Shown piece by piece: positions 12,374 through 24,800 of a DNA stretch of 64,000 bases. Positions within the stretch are counted from its first letter, which is position 1. The number at the start of each line of letters is the position of its first letter. The position numbers were made by a program, and so were the translations under genes. The DNA comes from Mallotus nudiflorus (Eukaryota > Streptophyta > Magnoliopsida > Malpighiales > Euphorbiaceae): the NCBI GenBank assembly GCA_947683625.1, contig CANTUR010000127.1, positions 1,054,001 to 1,118,000 on the forward strand, in the 5' to 3' direction. A model generated the notes under the pieces. The model was given only the letters and a program-made list of their open reading frames with translations, was not told where the DNA came from and did not search any database.

Positions 12374-13216
12374 TGAAAGTGCCTTAGAGAGGCGCCGGGG
12401 GGGGAGGGGGGGGGATGAATAAAACTAATGAAGGATTTTAGAAAAGTTAAAATTATTCACAAGATTGAGATTACAAAAGTTTGAAGCTCACTCTTGAACC
12501 TTATACAAACAAAAGTTTTAAGGCTAACTCTTCAACCGATTTTTAAGTATTTTAATGGCTAAATATTTAAATCAATTTCACTAGAAATATACCTCACTTC
12601 TCTGCTAATCTATCCCAAGAATTAGATGAAGATAAAGCCTTATTTCTATCACACAACCATCACAAGAGTTACTCCATACAAAGAATATTGATACAAAGAA
12701 AAAAAATGAAGCTTAATGAATACTTAGAGAGGCTTTAATAATCAAAGAGTAATGTAATGTGTGTTATTGTTATCACAAATCTAGACAACATATATATAGA
12801 TTAAGCTTTAAAAATATGGGTGTTGGAGCCAATGATTATGTCTCTAACATCTCTTTCTTTCAATAATTTCAAAAATATGTCCATTGAATTTTTATGAAGT
12901 TTGCTGTCACCATGAAAGAAAGGCTTCAGTCGTAGCCTTCTTTTGAGCTGAATTTTGACTTGGTTTTTTGTCACCAAGGCATCCTTACTTCAGTCAGAGC
13001 CTTTTGCTAAGTTGAATTACAAGCTTTCTATCCCCATGGTAGCCTTACTTCAGTTGCAGCCATCTACTAAATTGAATTATGACTTGGCTTTTCATTGAGA
13101 GTAATACTATACCTATACTTATAATTACACTTAAACAAATAACATTAGTGATCCAAAGATGTTTGTTAAAGTCAAAATAGGAATGGATTAACACTTGATC
13201 ATGCAAATGTTCAACA
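12374..13216 (-). repeat. Sirevirus 3' LTR
   Basis: In plus orientation it starts TGAAAGTGCC and ends TTCAACA. It matches 44392-45376 but lacks about 130 bases present there (around 44450-44590). It contains a run of 8 G, an A and 9 G (12397-12414) not found in the partner. Roughly 65-bp internal repeats around 12900-13105 share ccttacttcagt-like blocks. Confidence 0.9.
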
Positions 13217-14217
13217 ATCTCCCCCTTTCTGACTTTGACAAACAATTCTGAATGATAGAGAATAAATCATAAATGCAAGTGTGTGTAACTTTGCTCAATG
13301 GCTCTTCCTCAACATATACTAAGGGTTTTAAGAATTTTTAATATACTCCCCCTCAATATATGCTTGGATGGTTAAAAAGAATGAGCATTTAAAAGCATAG
13401 ACATATGAATTTAATTCAATAAAGTATAAATTTAACCATAAAGTATCCAAATATTCTAATGTACATATAAAAAAATATTTAAGAGTTCACATTAATTTAA
13501 ATATGCGATATCCAAGTCATTAATTTATGCAATCATTCAAAATCTCATTCTTCTCCCCCTTTTGTCAAAGGAAAAAAAAATATAAAACTTAAAATAATCA
13601 GAGAGGATGAAATTTTTAATGAACATAGGAAATGTAGTATATGCATGATTTTAATACAAAAAGTATAACTTATTTTATTATGTATTAGAGCATAATAAAA
13701 AATGAATTATCATAGCATAAAAAAGATCTTTCTTTAAATATTAAATAATTATAAAGGAGATGTTTTAAAGATAATAATAAAAGGAGATGCTTTAAAGATA
13801 ATTATAAAAATTTTCTCCTTTATATAAATATATATTTCTTTATTTCTTCCTTTTTAAACATGATAAGAAATATAAATTTAATATTTTATTTCCTTTTAAA
13901 AAAAATAAAAGCAACATAAAATTTAACATAAAGAAACATGACCCAATATGATAAATGTGTTAAAAACCTAAAAATATGATAACATGATCATTAACAATAA
14001 TGCTAGGCAACATGAAAGGAAATAATTTCAAACATATTTAAATAAAACTAGTAGCACTACTTAAATACATCACAACTATAGTACATACAAAACTTATTTG
14101 AAACTTAACAATGATCATGTAGAGCTTAGTTGTGATAACTAAATAACACATGATCATGTAAAACTTAGCATATCACAAATCTTAAGGCAAATTTCTCCCC
14201 CTTTGTCAAAGAAAAAA

Positions 14218-14220
<3 letters not shown>

Positions 14221-14253
<33 letters not shown>
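14221..14253. repeat. (GA)n microsatellite
   Basis: About 16 GA units directly after the third polypurine motif of the Sirevirus. Confidence 0.95.
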
Positions 14254-14255
<2 letters not shown>

Positions 14256-14780
14256 AAACTAGAAATGAACGTAAAGGAAACAAAAGACCAATAAGTAAAA
14301 CAATGAAAACAAAGATAGACCAAATCTTAAAAAAAATGCCGATCTAACCAAGTATCACACATACACACATATAAACAAAGTAAGCAAAACAATATTTTTT
14401 TAAAAAAATATGACAAAACGAGCCACACTTACTATGTTGTTATGTATGTCTAAACAAAATTATGTAACATAAATTTAAGCAACTATGCATAAAAATTTTA
14501 TCTCAAAAATTTCTCCTCCTTTGTCAAAATGCAAAAGGAAATTTTAATAAAATAAAAAATTCATTGATGAAAAGGATAAAGTTATAATGATATTAAAATA
14601 TCAATTGTAAACAAGACACAAAACTAACAGCTAACAACTTTCAAACTGAAAGGAAATAGAAATTAAACTAAACATAAACTAGCATAATATAAGCTTAAAC
14701 AAAAACTAATAGTTCAAAGCTTAGAAACTTAAAAATATACTAAAAATAAACTGAACAGAAACTGACAAAAAACACATAAA

Positions 14781-14784
<4 letters not shown>

Positions 14785-14822
<38 letters not shown>
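14785..14822. repeat. (TA)n microsatellite
   Basis: About 19 TA units within the Sirevirus 3' spacer. Confidence 0.95.
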
Positions 14823-14827
<5 letters not shown>

Positions 14828-15179
14828 GTCTTCTTGAGTAGGAGGAAAGAGGGAATAATTTTGCTAAAATAATTAATTAATTGAATTTAACTCAATAATT
14901 AATTATTAATTTGCAAAATAGGAAGGTTTTTTTTAAAAAAAAATTGAATAAACATATCATAATACAAATATTGAATTTAAACATATATAAATGCATGACA
15001 ATTAACAAAAATGTTATGCTTATTTTGAATAATTAATCTATTGAAATAATTTTAACAAGTAATTATTAAATAGAAATTTTAAAAATTTTAAGATCAAAAT
15101 TAAAATTAATAATCAAAGCAATAAATAAGCACAACCTGATTTCACATGAAAATAATCAAACTACCAATTAAGAATAAAA

Positions 15180-16556
15180 TCAAGACAAACTAAAACCATC
15201 AATTATGCCAAGTTCATGCTTAATGAAATTTAATCTCTCTTCATTGAGAGGTTTGGTAAAGATATATGCAAGTTGATTATATGTATCAACAAATTCAAGT
15301 GAGATGTCACCATTTTGAGTATGATCACATAGGAAATGATGTCTAATGTCTATATGCTTGGTTCTTGAATGTTGAATGAGATTTTTGCTAAGGTTAATAG
15401 CACATGTATTGTCACATTTGATTGGAATGTGATCAAGTTTTATATCATTTAATTGAATGAGATGTCCAACAATTGTTGTTTTTGCCATAAGACTTGTGAA
15501 CAATAAAGACTTACTGCAATATATTTAGCTTCAGCAATCGACAAGGCAATTAAAACTTGTTTCTTACTAAACCAAGAAACTAAATATTATCCTAAAAATT
15601 GACAAGTTCTAAAAGTGCTCTTTCTATCAACTAAACTACCAGTAAAGTCTACATCTGAATAACTAATCAAGTCAAAGGAAGAACTTCTAGGATACCAAAG
15701 TCCTAAATGCAAACTTCCACTTAAATATTTAAAATTCTTTTGATTGCATTCAAATGAGACTCTCTAGGACTTGATTAAAATCTAGCACACAAGCAAGTAA
15801 CAAACATGATATCTAGTCTACTTGCAGTAAATAAAGAAGGGATATAATTATACCTCTAAAATGATTTTCATAAACTAGTTTATCATTCTCGTCTTTGTTA
15901 AGTTTAATAGTAGTACTCATAGGAATCTTGTTTGATTTAGCTGCATCCATGCCAAACTTCTTGAGAATGTCCCTAGTGTATTTTGTTTGATTGATGAAAA
16001 TTCCATTTTTGCATTGCTTGATTTGAAGTCCAAAAAAGAATTTCAACTTACCCATTATCCTCATCTCAAATTCTTCTTGCATGAACTTGGAAAATTCCTT
16101 AAACAAGCAATGGTTAGTAGCTTCAAAAATAATATCATGAACATATATTTCCACAATAAGTAAATTATGCTTGGATTTCTTTATGAAAAGAGTTATGTCA
16201 ACATTTCCTTTAGAGAAACCTTTCTTTATAAAAAGTTACTCAACCTTTCATACCAAGCTCTAGGAGCTTGTTTTAATCTATAAAATGCTTTCGAAAGTTT
16301 AAATATATGACTAGGAAAATCAAAACTTTTAAAACCTGAAGGTTGTTCAACATATACCTCCTTTTCAATAAAACCTTTTAAAAATGCACTTTTAACATCC
16401 ATTTGATAAACTTTAAAATCCACAAATGATGCAAATGAAAGTAGCATTCTAATAGCTTCTAACCTTACAATTGGGGCAAAGGTTTGATTATAATCAATGT
16501 CTTTCTCTTGATTATAACCTTTAGCTACTAGTCTAGCTTTATTTCTAGTTATGACG
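15180..16556 (-). pseudogene. Sirevirus pol: RNase H and C-terminal reverse transcriptase (broken)
   Basis: Minus-strand fragments read as reverse transcriptase (16226-16447: QMDVKSAFLKG, then a LSKAFYRLKQAPRAWYERL block), the catalytic box region (15813-16154) and RNase H (15180-15503: SRTKHIDIRHHFLCDH). The usual YVDD box reads YVHD, so a metal-binding Asp is lost. Several frameshifts and stops separate the fragments. The upstream half of the domain continues beyond the solo LTR at 19830. The product would have copied element RNA into DNA, but it cannot be functional. Confidence 0.88.
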
Positions 16557-19500
16557 TGTCACGACCCAAAACAGGGCCATGACCGACGCTAGGGAACGGG
16601 AATTCTTTCGAATCCGGAACCTGTAGCAAGCCTAAAAATAAAATAAAACATGCAATAATAATAATAACAATATCAAATTTAAAAAAAAATCATAAATCAA
16701 ATCATAAATATAATAATAACATTTTTACCACTGGATTTAAGTCAAATCTCATCTTATATATATATAAATCTCTTAATACAAATCCAGTTTCAAATAATAC
16801 AATATCTCACATAAATAAATACATAAAATCCCACAATTTAATTTACAACTACTGCAGTGTCTAGATTATATAAAAATAAGACTCAAATAAGTAATTTACA
16901 CAAAGAAGCCGGGGCGGAAGAAATTCGGCGTACAGGCCTGCTACTGAGGTCTGAAGATGTTGACTCTCCTGAAAAATTATCAACGGAGGGGAGTCAGACC
17001 TCACTGAGTGAATTACTATAATATATATACATACACACTAAATGACAATGCATACAATCAATAGTATATATATAATATGTATATATACAGGCAAATGCAC
17101 ACAGATGCAATAAAATCATTTTATATATTTTTCATTAAAAATCACAATTTATGAAGGATCATATAGAACCCTAGAATATAGCAACCTCGAAAATAGTGTT
17201 AGACAACACTCTAGCCATACAGGCTCACTTAATCCAAATATGTCCACTTAATCCATTTAGACAGTAGACTGGCCCCGAGACACTAAGTCAACTGAGCTCC
17301 AGCAGTCTGACTGTCAGTGTGATTGGCCCCGAGACACTTGGTCAACCGAGCTCCAGCAATCACACCCAAATCACATCTCACACATCAAATAATCATAATC
17401 AATCAATATCCATAAATAGGTTAGTAATATAGCCTAAATACTATAGGCGTACCGGTACGTACTCGGTCCTAGTGCTGCCCACTAGGTAGCACGTTCTATT
17501 GATATCCTTCATTAATAATATAAAACATACATTCATAAAAATAAATGATGCATGAATTTCAATAAAATAACAACATAAACCATATATATACTAGAAATAT
17601 ACCAAAAGTAAACCAGGTATATTTCGAGTATATATATGTCAAATAAATCCAATCAAATTATGAATTAAGCTAGAAATATATTTAAAAACATTTCAAATAT
17701 AATTTATTAACAAAACATGCATATAATTTAATATATACCTAAACTAACCCAAAAATATACTTAAATACAAATCACATTATCTATGCATTTTAATCAAAAT
17801 AAAACATATATTTTTAAATCATGCATCCTAAGGCATATATATATAGTATAGTAACTCACAAATTAGTGCACTCCACGAGATGGGTCCGACGGGCCTGGAC
17901 CACTAGCCCTCGATCTCGGCGCAACTAAACAAACAATAAATAACCGACATTAGAATAAACCTAATATAAAATCCTAGAATTCGATCTAGAGTATTAATTA
18001 CAGAATTGATATTAGGGTTCGACTGGACATCACATTTTACGAGAATTCTACCAAAAATTCGACAGAACCTCCCCTGTAAAATGGACATTTCTCTACTCAA
18101 AGAGTAGAGCCGACCCTGCAAAGAAACACACTTCGAAAAACAGGCTCAACCACTCATCCACAACCCCTCGGTCGGACTCCAAACTACAGTCTACCGACCG
18201 AGGTCCATAAACACAGAACAATTCTGATAATACCAAAAATACCCTTATATCATAGAAATACATTTTATAAATAGAAATTACATAATTAACCTTAAAACAC
18301 TGTAAAAACTGATAAAAACTCATTTTATTAGAAAAACCATATATTATATATATAAAATTGAAAATAATTCACGAAAAATAGCTTTAATTAGTTAAAAATA
18401 CCAAATAATTTATAGAAATCATTTTTATACCTTAAATAACTATTAAAACCAATTAAATTACATTTTTAGCCAATTTTGTGTAAAATTACCAAAATACCCC
18501 TATATATATAAATATACTAAAATTACTTCAAAAATTCACCAAAAATTGTATAATTATCCAAAATTAATTTTCTCAACATATTTATCAATAATATCAATAA
18601 TTAAACTCAATTAACCAATTAATTTCAATTAAAAACACATTTAACCCTAATTTTCCAAAATTCCATAAACTTCAATAATTCAAAATAAATACATAGAAAT
18701 TCATAAAAATTCCAAATAAATTCCTATAATTCATTTCAACACCTAATTTAACCATAAAACACAATTTCATAATTTAAATAATTAATTTCCGAAAATTAGA
18801 AAATAATATTAAAATATTCAAAAATACCCAAAAATCCAAAAAATATCCAAAAATTCCACAAAAATTCATACATGTAGATTAAGCTACTAGGATCAACATT
18901 TTTGAAGAGATTAATCATGAATCAACCAAGAAAAATTCGAAAAAAAATCAAAAACCCAATATGGCCGAAATGGGAAAATTCAAAACTAAACAAATCTAGA
19001 CCATTTAAGCTCAAACCAAAGCTAGAATCACACTCACCGGAGCTCAAGGAGAATAAAGAGACCGGCGATGTCGAAAATGGTGGCCGGAATCATGGTCGAC
19101 GGCGAGGAGAAGAATTTCGGCCAAAAGAAGAAAAACAACTCGCCGGCGCTGGGGAAGGAGGCTGCTGGCGGCGGGGGACGACTGAGGACGAAGGTGGAGC
19201 TGCTGGTGGCACACCGACTACCGGGGATCAGAGTAGCAGCGGTGAGGGAAAGGGTAGTCGCGCGGGAAGGAAGAAGAAGAAGAAGAAGAAAAAAAAAAAA
19301 AAGAAAAGAAAAGAAAAAGAAAAGAAAAGAAAAAGAAAAGAAAAGAAAAAGAAAAAGAAAAAAGAAAAAGAAAAATAATAAAAATTTTAATAAAATATTT
19401 GAAAAGATTTCACATCCACACATATAATTTAATATTTTAATAATTTAATAATAAATAAAAATAATTAAATAACAATAAATTAATAAACAAATAATAAAAT

Positions 19501-19824
19501 ATTAGGGTAATATATATTAAACCCTAATTAAATAAATATTGCACACATACACGGTGTTTAGTAATTTAAAAATACGTATGAGTTCATGCAAGTCCGAAAA
19601 TATATTTAAAATAATTAATAATAAATTATTTACGTGAAAATTTCCCCGAAAATGTAAGTCCCGGGAAAATTTTACGTAAAGTACTTAAAATAATACACAA
19701 TAATTAAAATAGGTTTTAAATACATATCAACTCGTAACAAAAATATCATAATATATACAAAATTATTAACACTGCATATCCCGGTACAGTGTAAAAAAAA
19801 TGTTTAAAAACACGGGATATTACA
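16557..19824 (-). mobile_element. Solo LTR of the Tekay-like family inside Sirevirus reverse transcriptase
   Basis: A 3268-bp LTR runs from TGTCACGACCC to GGGATATTACA, flanked by the perfect duplication TGACG (16552-16556 and 19825-19829). It aligns end to end with the LTRs of the complete element at 24801-35817 but has scattered differences and a purine-rich expansion near 19268-19377. No internal region is present, so an unequal exchange between two LTRs probably removed it. The Sirevirus frame resumes on both sides (QGV side at 19830, RNKARLVAKG side at 16550). Confidence 0.95.
19268..19377 (+). repeat. Purine-rich (GAA/AAG) tract in the solo LTR
   Basis: About 110 bases of A and G only. 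They produce the Lys/Arg/Glu-rich ORFs at 18902-19378 and 19068-19427, and the Phe-rich ORF on the other strand. The corresponding place in the LTR at 24801-28028 has no such run, so it arose after the copies separated. Confidence 0.9.
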
Positions 19825-21447
19825 TGACGCCTTGTTCATTCATCTTATTTCTAAACACCCATTTGGTGCCTATAATAGGATGATGTTTAGGTCTAGGAAT
19901 TAAGGTCCAAACCTTATTTCTCTCAAATTGATTTAACTCTTCTTATGTAGCAAAGACCCAAAATTCATCACTCAAAGCATCATTAACATTTTTGGATTTA
20001 ATTTAAGATATGAAGGCTAAATTAATAGTAGGCTTAAGTTGAGATCTAGTAGTTATGCCCTTTGTAGTGTGACCTATGATGAGGTCTTGAGGATGTACTT
20101 TCTTGAATTGTCAATGCTTTGAAAGTTCATCCTTTAAGGTAGGTTGAGACATCTCTTCATCGTCCTCCTTGCTTAAACCTTTAAGTTTCAAAGGCTTACT
20201 AGCATTTTCTTCTTGAGTGTTCATATCCACATGCTAATCTATAAAATCATCAACACTACAAACATCCATTCTAGGATCACGTGTGTTTGATTCGTTAATT
20301 AAAACATGCAATGACTCTTCAACCACTATGGTTCTTTTGTTAAAAACTCTATATGCTTTCTTACTAGCATTTTCTTCTTAAGTGTTCACATCCATATGCT
20401 CATCTATAAAATCATTAGCACTACAAACATCCTTTGTAGGATCAAGTAAGTTAGATTCATTAAATACAATAAGCATTGACATTTTAAATACTATAGTTAT
20501 TTTGTTAAAGACTCTATATGCTTTACTAGTGGCGGTATAACTTAAGAAAATTCCTTCATCGACTTTAGAATTAAATTTTCCAAGATTATCCTTAGTGTCC
20601 AATATAAAGCATTTGCATCTAAATACTCTAAGATATGAAATTTTGGGTTTTATATTATTTTAAAGCTCATAAGAAGTTTTATTTAAAATTTCTCTTTTAA
20701 ATACTCTATTTGTAATGTAGCAAGATATGTTAATGACTTTCGCCCAAAAGTATAGAGGTAAATTATACTCATAAAGCATGGTTCTAGCCATTTCCACTAG
20801 AGTTCTATTTTTTCTTTCAATTACCCCATTTTTTTTAGGAGAAGAAAAAGTATGTGAAATACCATTTTCATTACAAAATATTTTGAAGAATTCATTTTCA
20901 AATTTTGTTCCATAATCACTCTTGATAGATGAAATGCAAAAACCTTTTTCTTTTTGAAAAAATTTCAAATGCTTTAAAAGCATCATTCTTATGAGCAAGA
21001 AAACACACCTAAGTGTATCTAGAGTATTCATCAGCCAAGAGATAAGCATAATGCATACCACCTAAACTAGTAACTCTAGTTGGTCCAAATAAATCCATAT
21101 GTATAAGTTCAAGTGGCCTAGAGGTTGACACTACATTCTTAAGCTTAAAAAAAGACTTATATTGTTTTCCCTTTTGACAAACATCACAAGGCTTATCCTT
21201 AGTGAATTCAAGCTTAGGTAAACCAATCATAAGTTCATGTTTATAAAGATAATTCAAAAGCTCAAAATTTGCATGTCCTAACCTTCTATGCCATGTCCAT
21301 ATGTCATGGGAGATAGAAATTAAGCATTTTATATATTAGTTATCAATTTTATTCAAATCAATAACATAAACATTGTCTACTCTTTCACCATTAAAACTTA
21401 CTTTGTTTTTAAGAAGACTATTAACAAAGCAATTTCTATGATAGAAA
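19825..21447 (-). pseudogene. Sirevirus pol: GAG-pre-integrase, integrase and N-terminal reverse transcriptase (broken)
   Basis: Read right to left, 21009-21257 carries the zinc-binding end and integrase start (CDVCQKGKQYKS, then HMDLFGPTR). Then 20660-21061 carries KSDYGTKFENEFF and the catalytic Glu region GVIERKNRTLVEMARTM, with a short overlap between frames marking a frameshift. Next 20378-20602 carries the integrase C-terminal linker, and 19830-20100 the start of reverse transcriptase. A roughly 163-bp segment is duplicated in the linker (starting near 20199 and 20362). The product would have inserted element DNA into the host chromosome. Confidence 0.88.
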
Positions 21448-21452
21448 GTAAT

Positions 21453-21825
21453 TGATAACTAGTTTTCGAGACTCCTGGGTTGAGCGTCCTACAAAGCACT
21501 GAACAGAGGGCAAGGTGAGAGGTGGGGGGAATCCCACAAACACTCCGATGCCTAAGTTAGAGAATAGAAAGCGAGTGGCTGAAAGATAGCTTGAGTATGT
21601 GTGAATGAGATGAGATGTCCTCTAATGAGGGGTATATGGTGTTATATATAGTGATACTCAAACCTGGGAGGAATAGGAATCCTTGTGGGAGAGTGTTCCT
21701 ACTTCAGTTAGGATTCCTCTTTGAGGTAGTTCTTTGGACGAATCTATCTTCTCCTTTGTCCATGTGTTCCTATTTAGGGGGGGTGGATGACCCCTAATTA
21801 GGTGGGAACATTCTAGATGGTATCA
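21453..21825 (-). repeat. Tat element 3' LTR with adjacent polypurine tract
   Basis: It starts TGATAACTAG and ends GATGGTATCA in plus orientation. The plus-strand run gtccccccctgg at 21829-21840 is the complement of a polypurine tract next to the LTR. It differs from the other LTR at scattered, mostly transition positions. Confidence 0.93.
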
Positions 21826-22017
21826 AGAGTCCCCCCCTGGAGTATGCGGATATCTATGTCCGTCGCATCCGAGTAAGATACAGTGGTGCCTCTATACGGG
21901 TGATAAGATGCAAGTAAGCTGAGGTGGCCAGCCTTCTTCGCAATAAGCAGAGCTTGGTGTCGAGTATTTTTGGTTGATTTGTCCTCGAATCGTAATCTGC
22001 AGAACTGGGGTACATAC

Positions 22018-22720
22018 TTGGATCCTCAGTACTACGAAAGCGACCTAAGGGTGCCAGCTTCAGTCATTGGACTATATGAGCGTCTTAAATGCTCGGCATA
22101 GGGGCACGAGGCTTATATGCACGGATCCTCAGTACTACGAAAGTGACCTGAGGGTGCCAGCTTCAGTCACTGGACTTTATGTGAGCGAGACTTAGATGCT
22201 TGGCACAGGGGCGCGAGGCTTACATGCTCGGATCCTCAGTACTACGGAAGCGACCTAAGGGTGCCAGCTTCAGTCACTGGACTTCATATGAGCGAGACTT
22301 AGATGCTCGACACAGGGGTGCGAAGCTTACATGCTCGGATCCTCAGTACTATAGAAGCGACCTGAGGGTGCCAGCTTCAATCACTGGACTTCATGTGAGC
22401 GAGACTTAGATGCTCGGCATAGGGGCGCGAGGCTTACATGCTCAGATCCTCAGTACTACGGAAGCGACCTGAGGGTGCCAGCTTCAGTCACTGGACTTCA
22501 TGTGAGCGAGACTTAGATGCTCGGCACAGGGGCGCGAGGCTTACATGCTCGGATCCTCAGTACTATGGAAGCGACCCGAGGGTGCCAGCTTCAGTCACTA
22601 GACTTTATGTGAGCGAGACTTAGATGCTCAGCACAGGGGCGTGAGGCTTACATGCTCGGATCCTCAGTACTACGGAAGCGACCTGAGGGCGCCAGCTTCA
22701 GTCACTGGGCTTTATATGGA
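22018..22720 (+). repeat. 107-bp tandem repeat array, about 7 copies
   Basis: The landmark gatcctcagtacta falls at 22021, 22124, 22231, 22338, 22445, 22552 and 22659. The first interval is 103 and the rest are 107. Copies differ by few substitutions. The array is GC-richer than its surroundings and lies between the Tat 3' LTR and the promoter of the antisense gene. Small ORFs across it are by-products of the repeat. Its position fits the hypervariable 3' regions of Tat elements that can seed satellites. Confidence 0.97.
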
Positions 22721-22990
22721 ATGGTTTGGGAGTGATGCTTGGAGCGATTCCCGATTCGCTTGATGGAGCGGCCCATTCGAAAATATGAGTGGGCCAATCA
22801 TAGGGTGACTTCATTTCAACTCTGATTGATGCGTCATTTCGTGTGTCAGTGATCAAAACGCTTGTACAGCCGTCATCGCGACTCTTCACCTAATGGGTTT
22901 TTTTATGCCCAATAGGCCCTTGGTAGTCTAGGGAGGAGCGCAGTAATAATGGGGGTAGTTAATGGCGTGCTTCCAGGTCCTTGCATGTCT

Positions 22991-23000
22991 CTATAAATAC
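22991..23000 (+). promoter_or_regulatory. TATA box of the Tat antisense gene
   Basis: CTATAAATAC lies about 200 bases before the ATG at 23202, in moderately GC-rich sequence. It is followed by a pyrimidine-rich leader (ctttctttcgctctttc), as expected of a plant core promoter on the plus strand. Confidence 0.65.
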
Positions 23001-24800
23001 TGTTGCGTTTGCTAACTAGCACATTTTGCTTTCTTTCGCTCTTTCATTTTGTTTTTGCTACGTTTCTACTGCATCCACCATTTTTATTCCTTCCTGCCAT
23101 AACTCTCGCTTGAGGTTACCAGGTGATTCTTTCATCATTTCTTCCTTCTCTTTTTTGATCCTCTCCTTTTTTGTCATTAGGTTTTCATTCCCTTCTTTGT
23201 TATGGCTCCTCGGGAAGAGATTAGCTCTGACCTCTTCATGTCCAATGTAGATAGTGAATTGCTAGGGTGGTACCGGCGACAGTTTTGCATCCCCGCCGAT
23301 TATGCCCTCCACACCGTAGATAGAAGGTTTAGGGCCCATACTCCTATATCGGGGCTAAGTAGATTAGTGGTATATTTTGACCAGTTAGAGGGGGGTCTGA
23401 AATTTCCCTTGGATCCTTTTATCAAGGATTTCCTTAATAGAAATAACATAGCGCCCGGTCAGCTTCATCCGAATAGTTATCGGATACTGACCGGGTTCAT
23501 CCAGCTGATGCATGAGGAGGGTAGGATTCCCGATCTAGACATCCTTCGGTATTTGTACAGGCTGACTAGGAAGAAGGGAGAGCTAATGTTCTCCCTTTCG
23601 ACCGTACCCAACCATTCCCTTTTTGTTAAACTGCCGGATCTTCACAAGAAGTGGAGATACCATTTTTTTGTAGTGGAGCATCAATTGGACTTCCTGGATG
23701 TCCGGAGGATGTGGTCGGACGAGTGTCACAAAGTGACCCGTCCAGCGAAACTTTCCGATCCGGATACGGAATTAGTTTTGTGGCTACCTCTAGACGGACT
23801 TGCTGAAGCTCGATCTGCAGAGGATGCATCCCGGAGATATCTGTGGAGAGTCTGTCCAAGTCGCGACCATTGCTCTGGTATGAATTTTGTTTTGAGTTTT
23901 ATTTTGTCTAACTAGTCTTATCTTTCCGTTTGTAGATGGTTGACTTTTTTGATTTTACGGGCGGGATTTCCCTAGTAGATGAGCCAGCTGCAGTGGAGGA
24001 GTGTCGGGATTATCCTTCCCCCCAAGCTGAGGCTCCCGCTACTTCGGAGGTTATTTCTGTCGATCCAAAGGGCAAAGCAACAATGGGAGGTGAGCGGCCG
24101 AAGCAGATCGAACGATGGAGAAGGTGACTGATCAAAGCAGAGTCGGATGCGGAGGGGCTGGATGAGGAGATTTATGTCCAACGGCCCCGATTATCATGTT
24201 GTCCGGATATGCGGGGCTAGATATTAAAAAAGATGAAGCCCCCAAGCATCTCCAACAGTCAAGTAAGGGACCAATACACCGAGTCACTGCGGTTACCTGG
24301 AGACATGCAGTGTTGGTCGGACGAGGGACCAGACGGATTGCTCAATTCTATGATCGGTCAGTCACTGGAGGTAATAGAGTTTCTGGTATTTGATACAACT
24401 ATTTATGGTGGGATTTTGGCTAAATTGTTTAGTTGTTTTTGGCAGATGACTCAGGCTTTACTGATGGCTAAGGATCAGTACTTCTATTTGAAGAGCCAAT
24501 ATAGCTTGAAGGAAACGGAGGTGGGGACGATTGCCATAGATTTTGAGAAAAAACTAGATAGCGCTAAAGCAGCTCTGGAGCACTACTAGACAAGCTACAC
24601 GGAGGCTAAATCTAATGCTGAGGCGAATCAGAAGAAGGTTTTCGAGCTGGAACATAGCCAGGCTCAGCAGACAAGGAGGATCAAGGAGCAGGATCTTCAG
24701 ATTGTTGGACTTCATGAGAGGCTAGCTGAGCTTAAGAAATCTTGTGCCAATGATAAGAAGGCATATCAGAGCATGGTAGGGGGGTTTCTCAAGGCGTACC

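Larger units (their letters stand above)
13217..15179 (-). promoter_or_regulatory. Sirevirus region between RNase H and 3' LTR with multiple polypurine tracts
   Basis: The polypurine tract next to the LTR is at 13217-13240 (plus-strand ctccccctttctgactttgac). Similar motifs with ctccccctttgtcaaa recur at 13551-13570, 14193-14211 and 14511-14528. In the element's orientation they are A/G-rich primers for plus-strand synthesis. The rest is AT-rich without an ORF, so no envelope-like gene survives. An (AG)n run at 14221-14253 and a (TA)n run at 14785-14822 lie in it. Confidence 0.8.

Noticed and set aside
18902..19427. Lys/Arg/Glu-rich and Phe-rich ORFs in the solo LTR
   Set aside because: They result from the purine tract and do not occur in the sister LTRs.
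15180..21257. Possible host gene related to copia reverse transcriptase
   Set aside because: Frameshifts, a changed YVDD box and flanking LTRs with a target duplication show a dead retrotransposon.
22018..22720. CRISPR-like array
   Set aside because: Units are contiguous 107-bp tandem repeats without unique spacers, in a plant retrotransposon.
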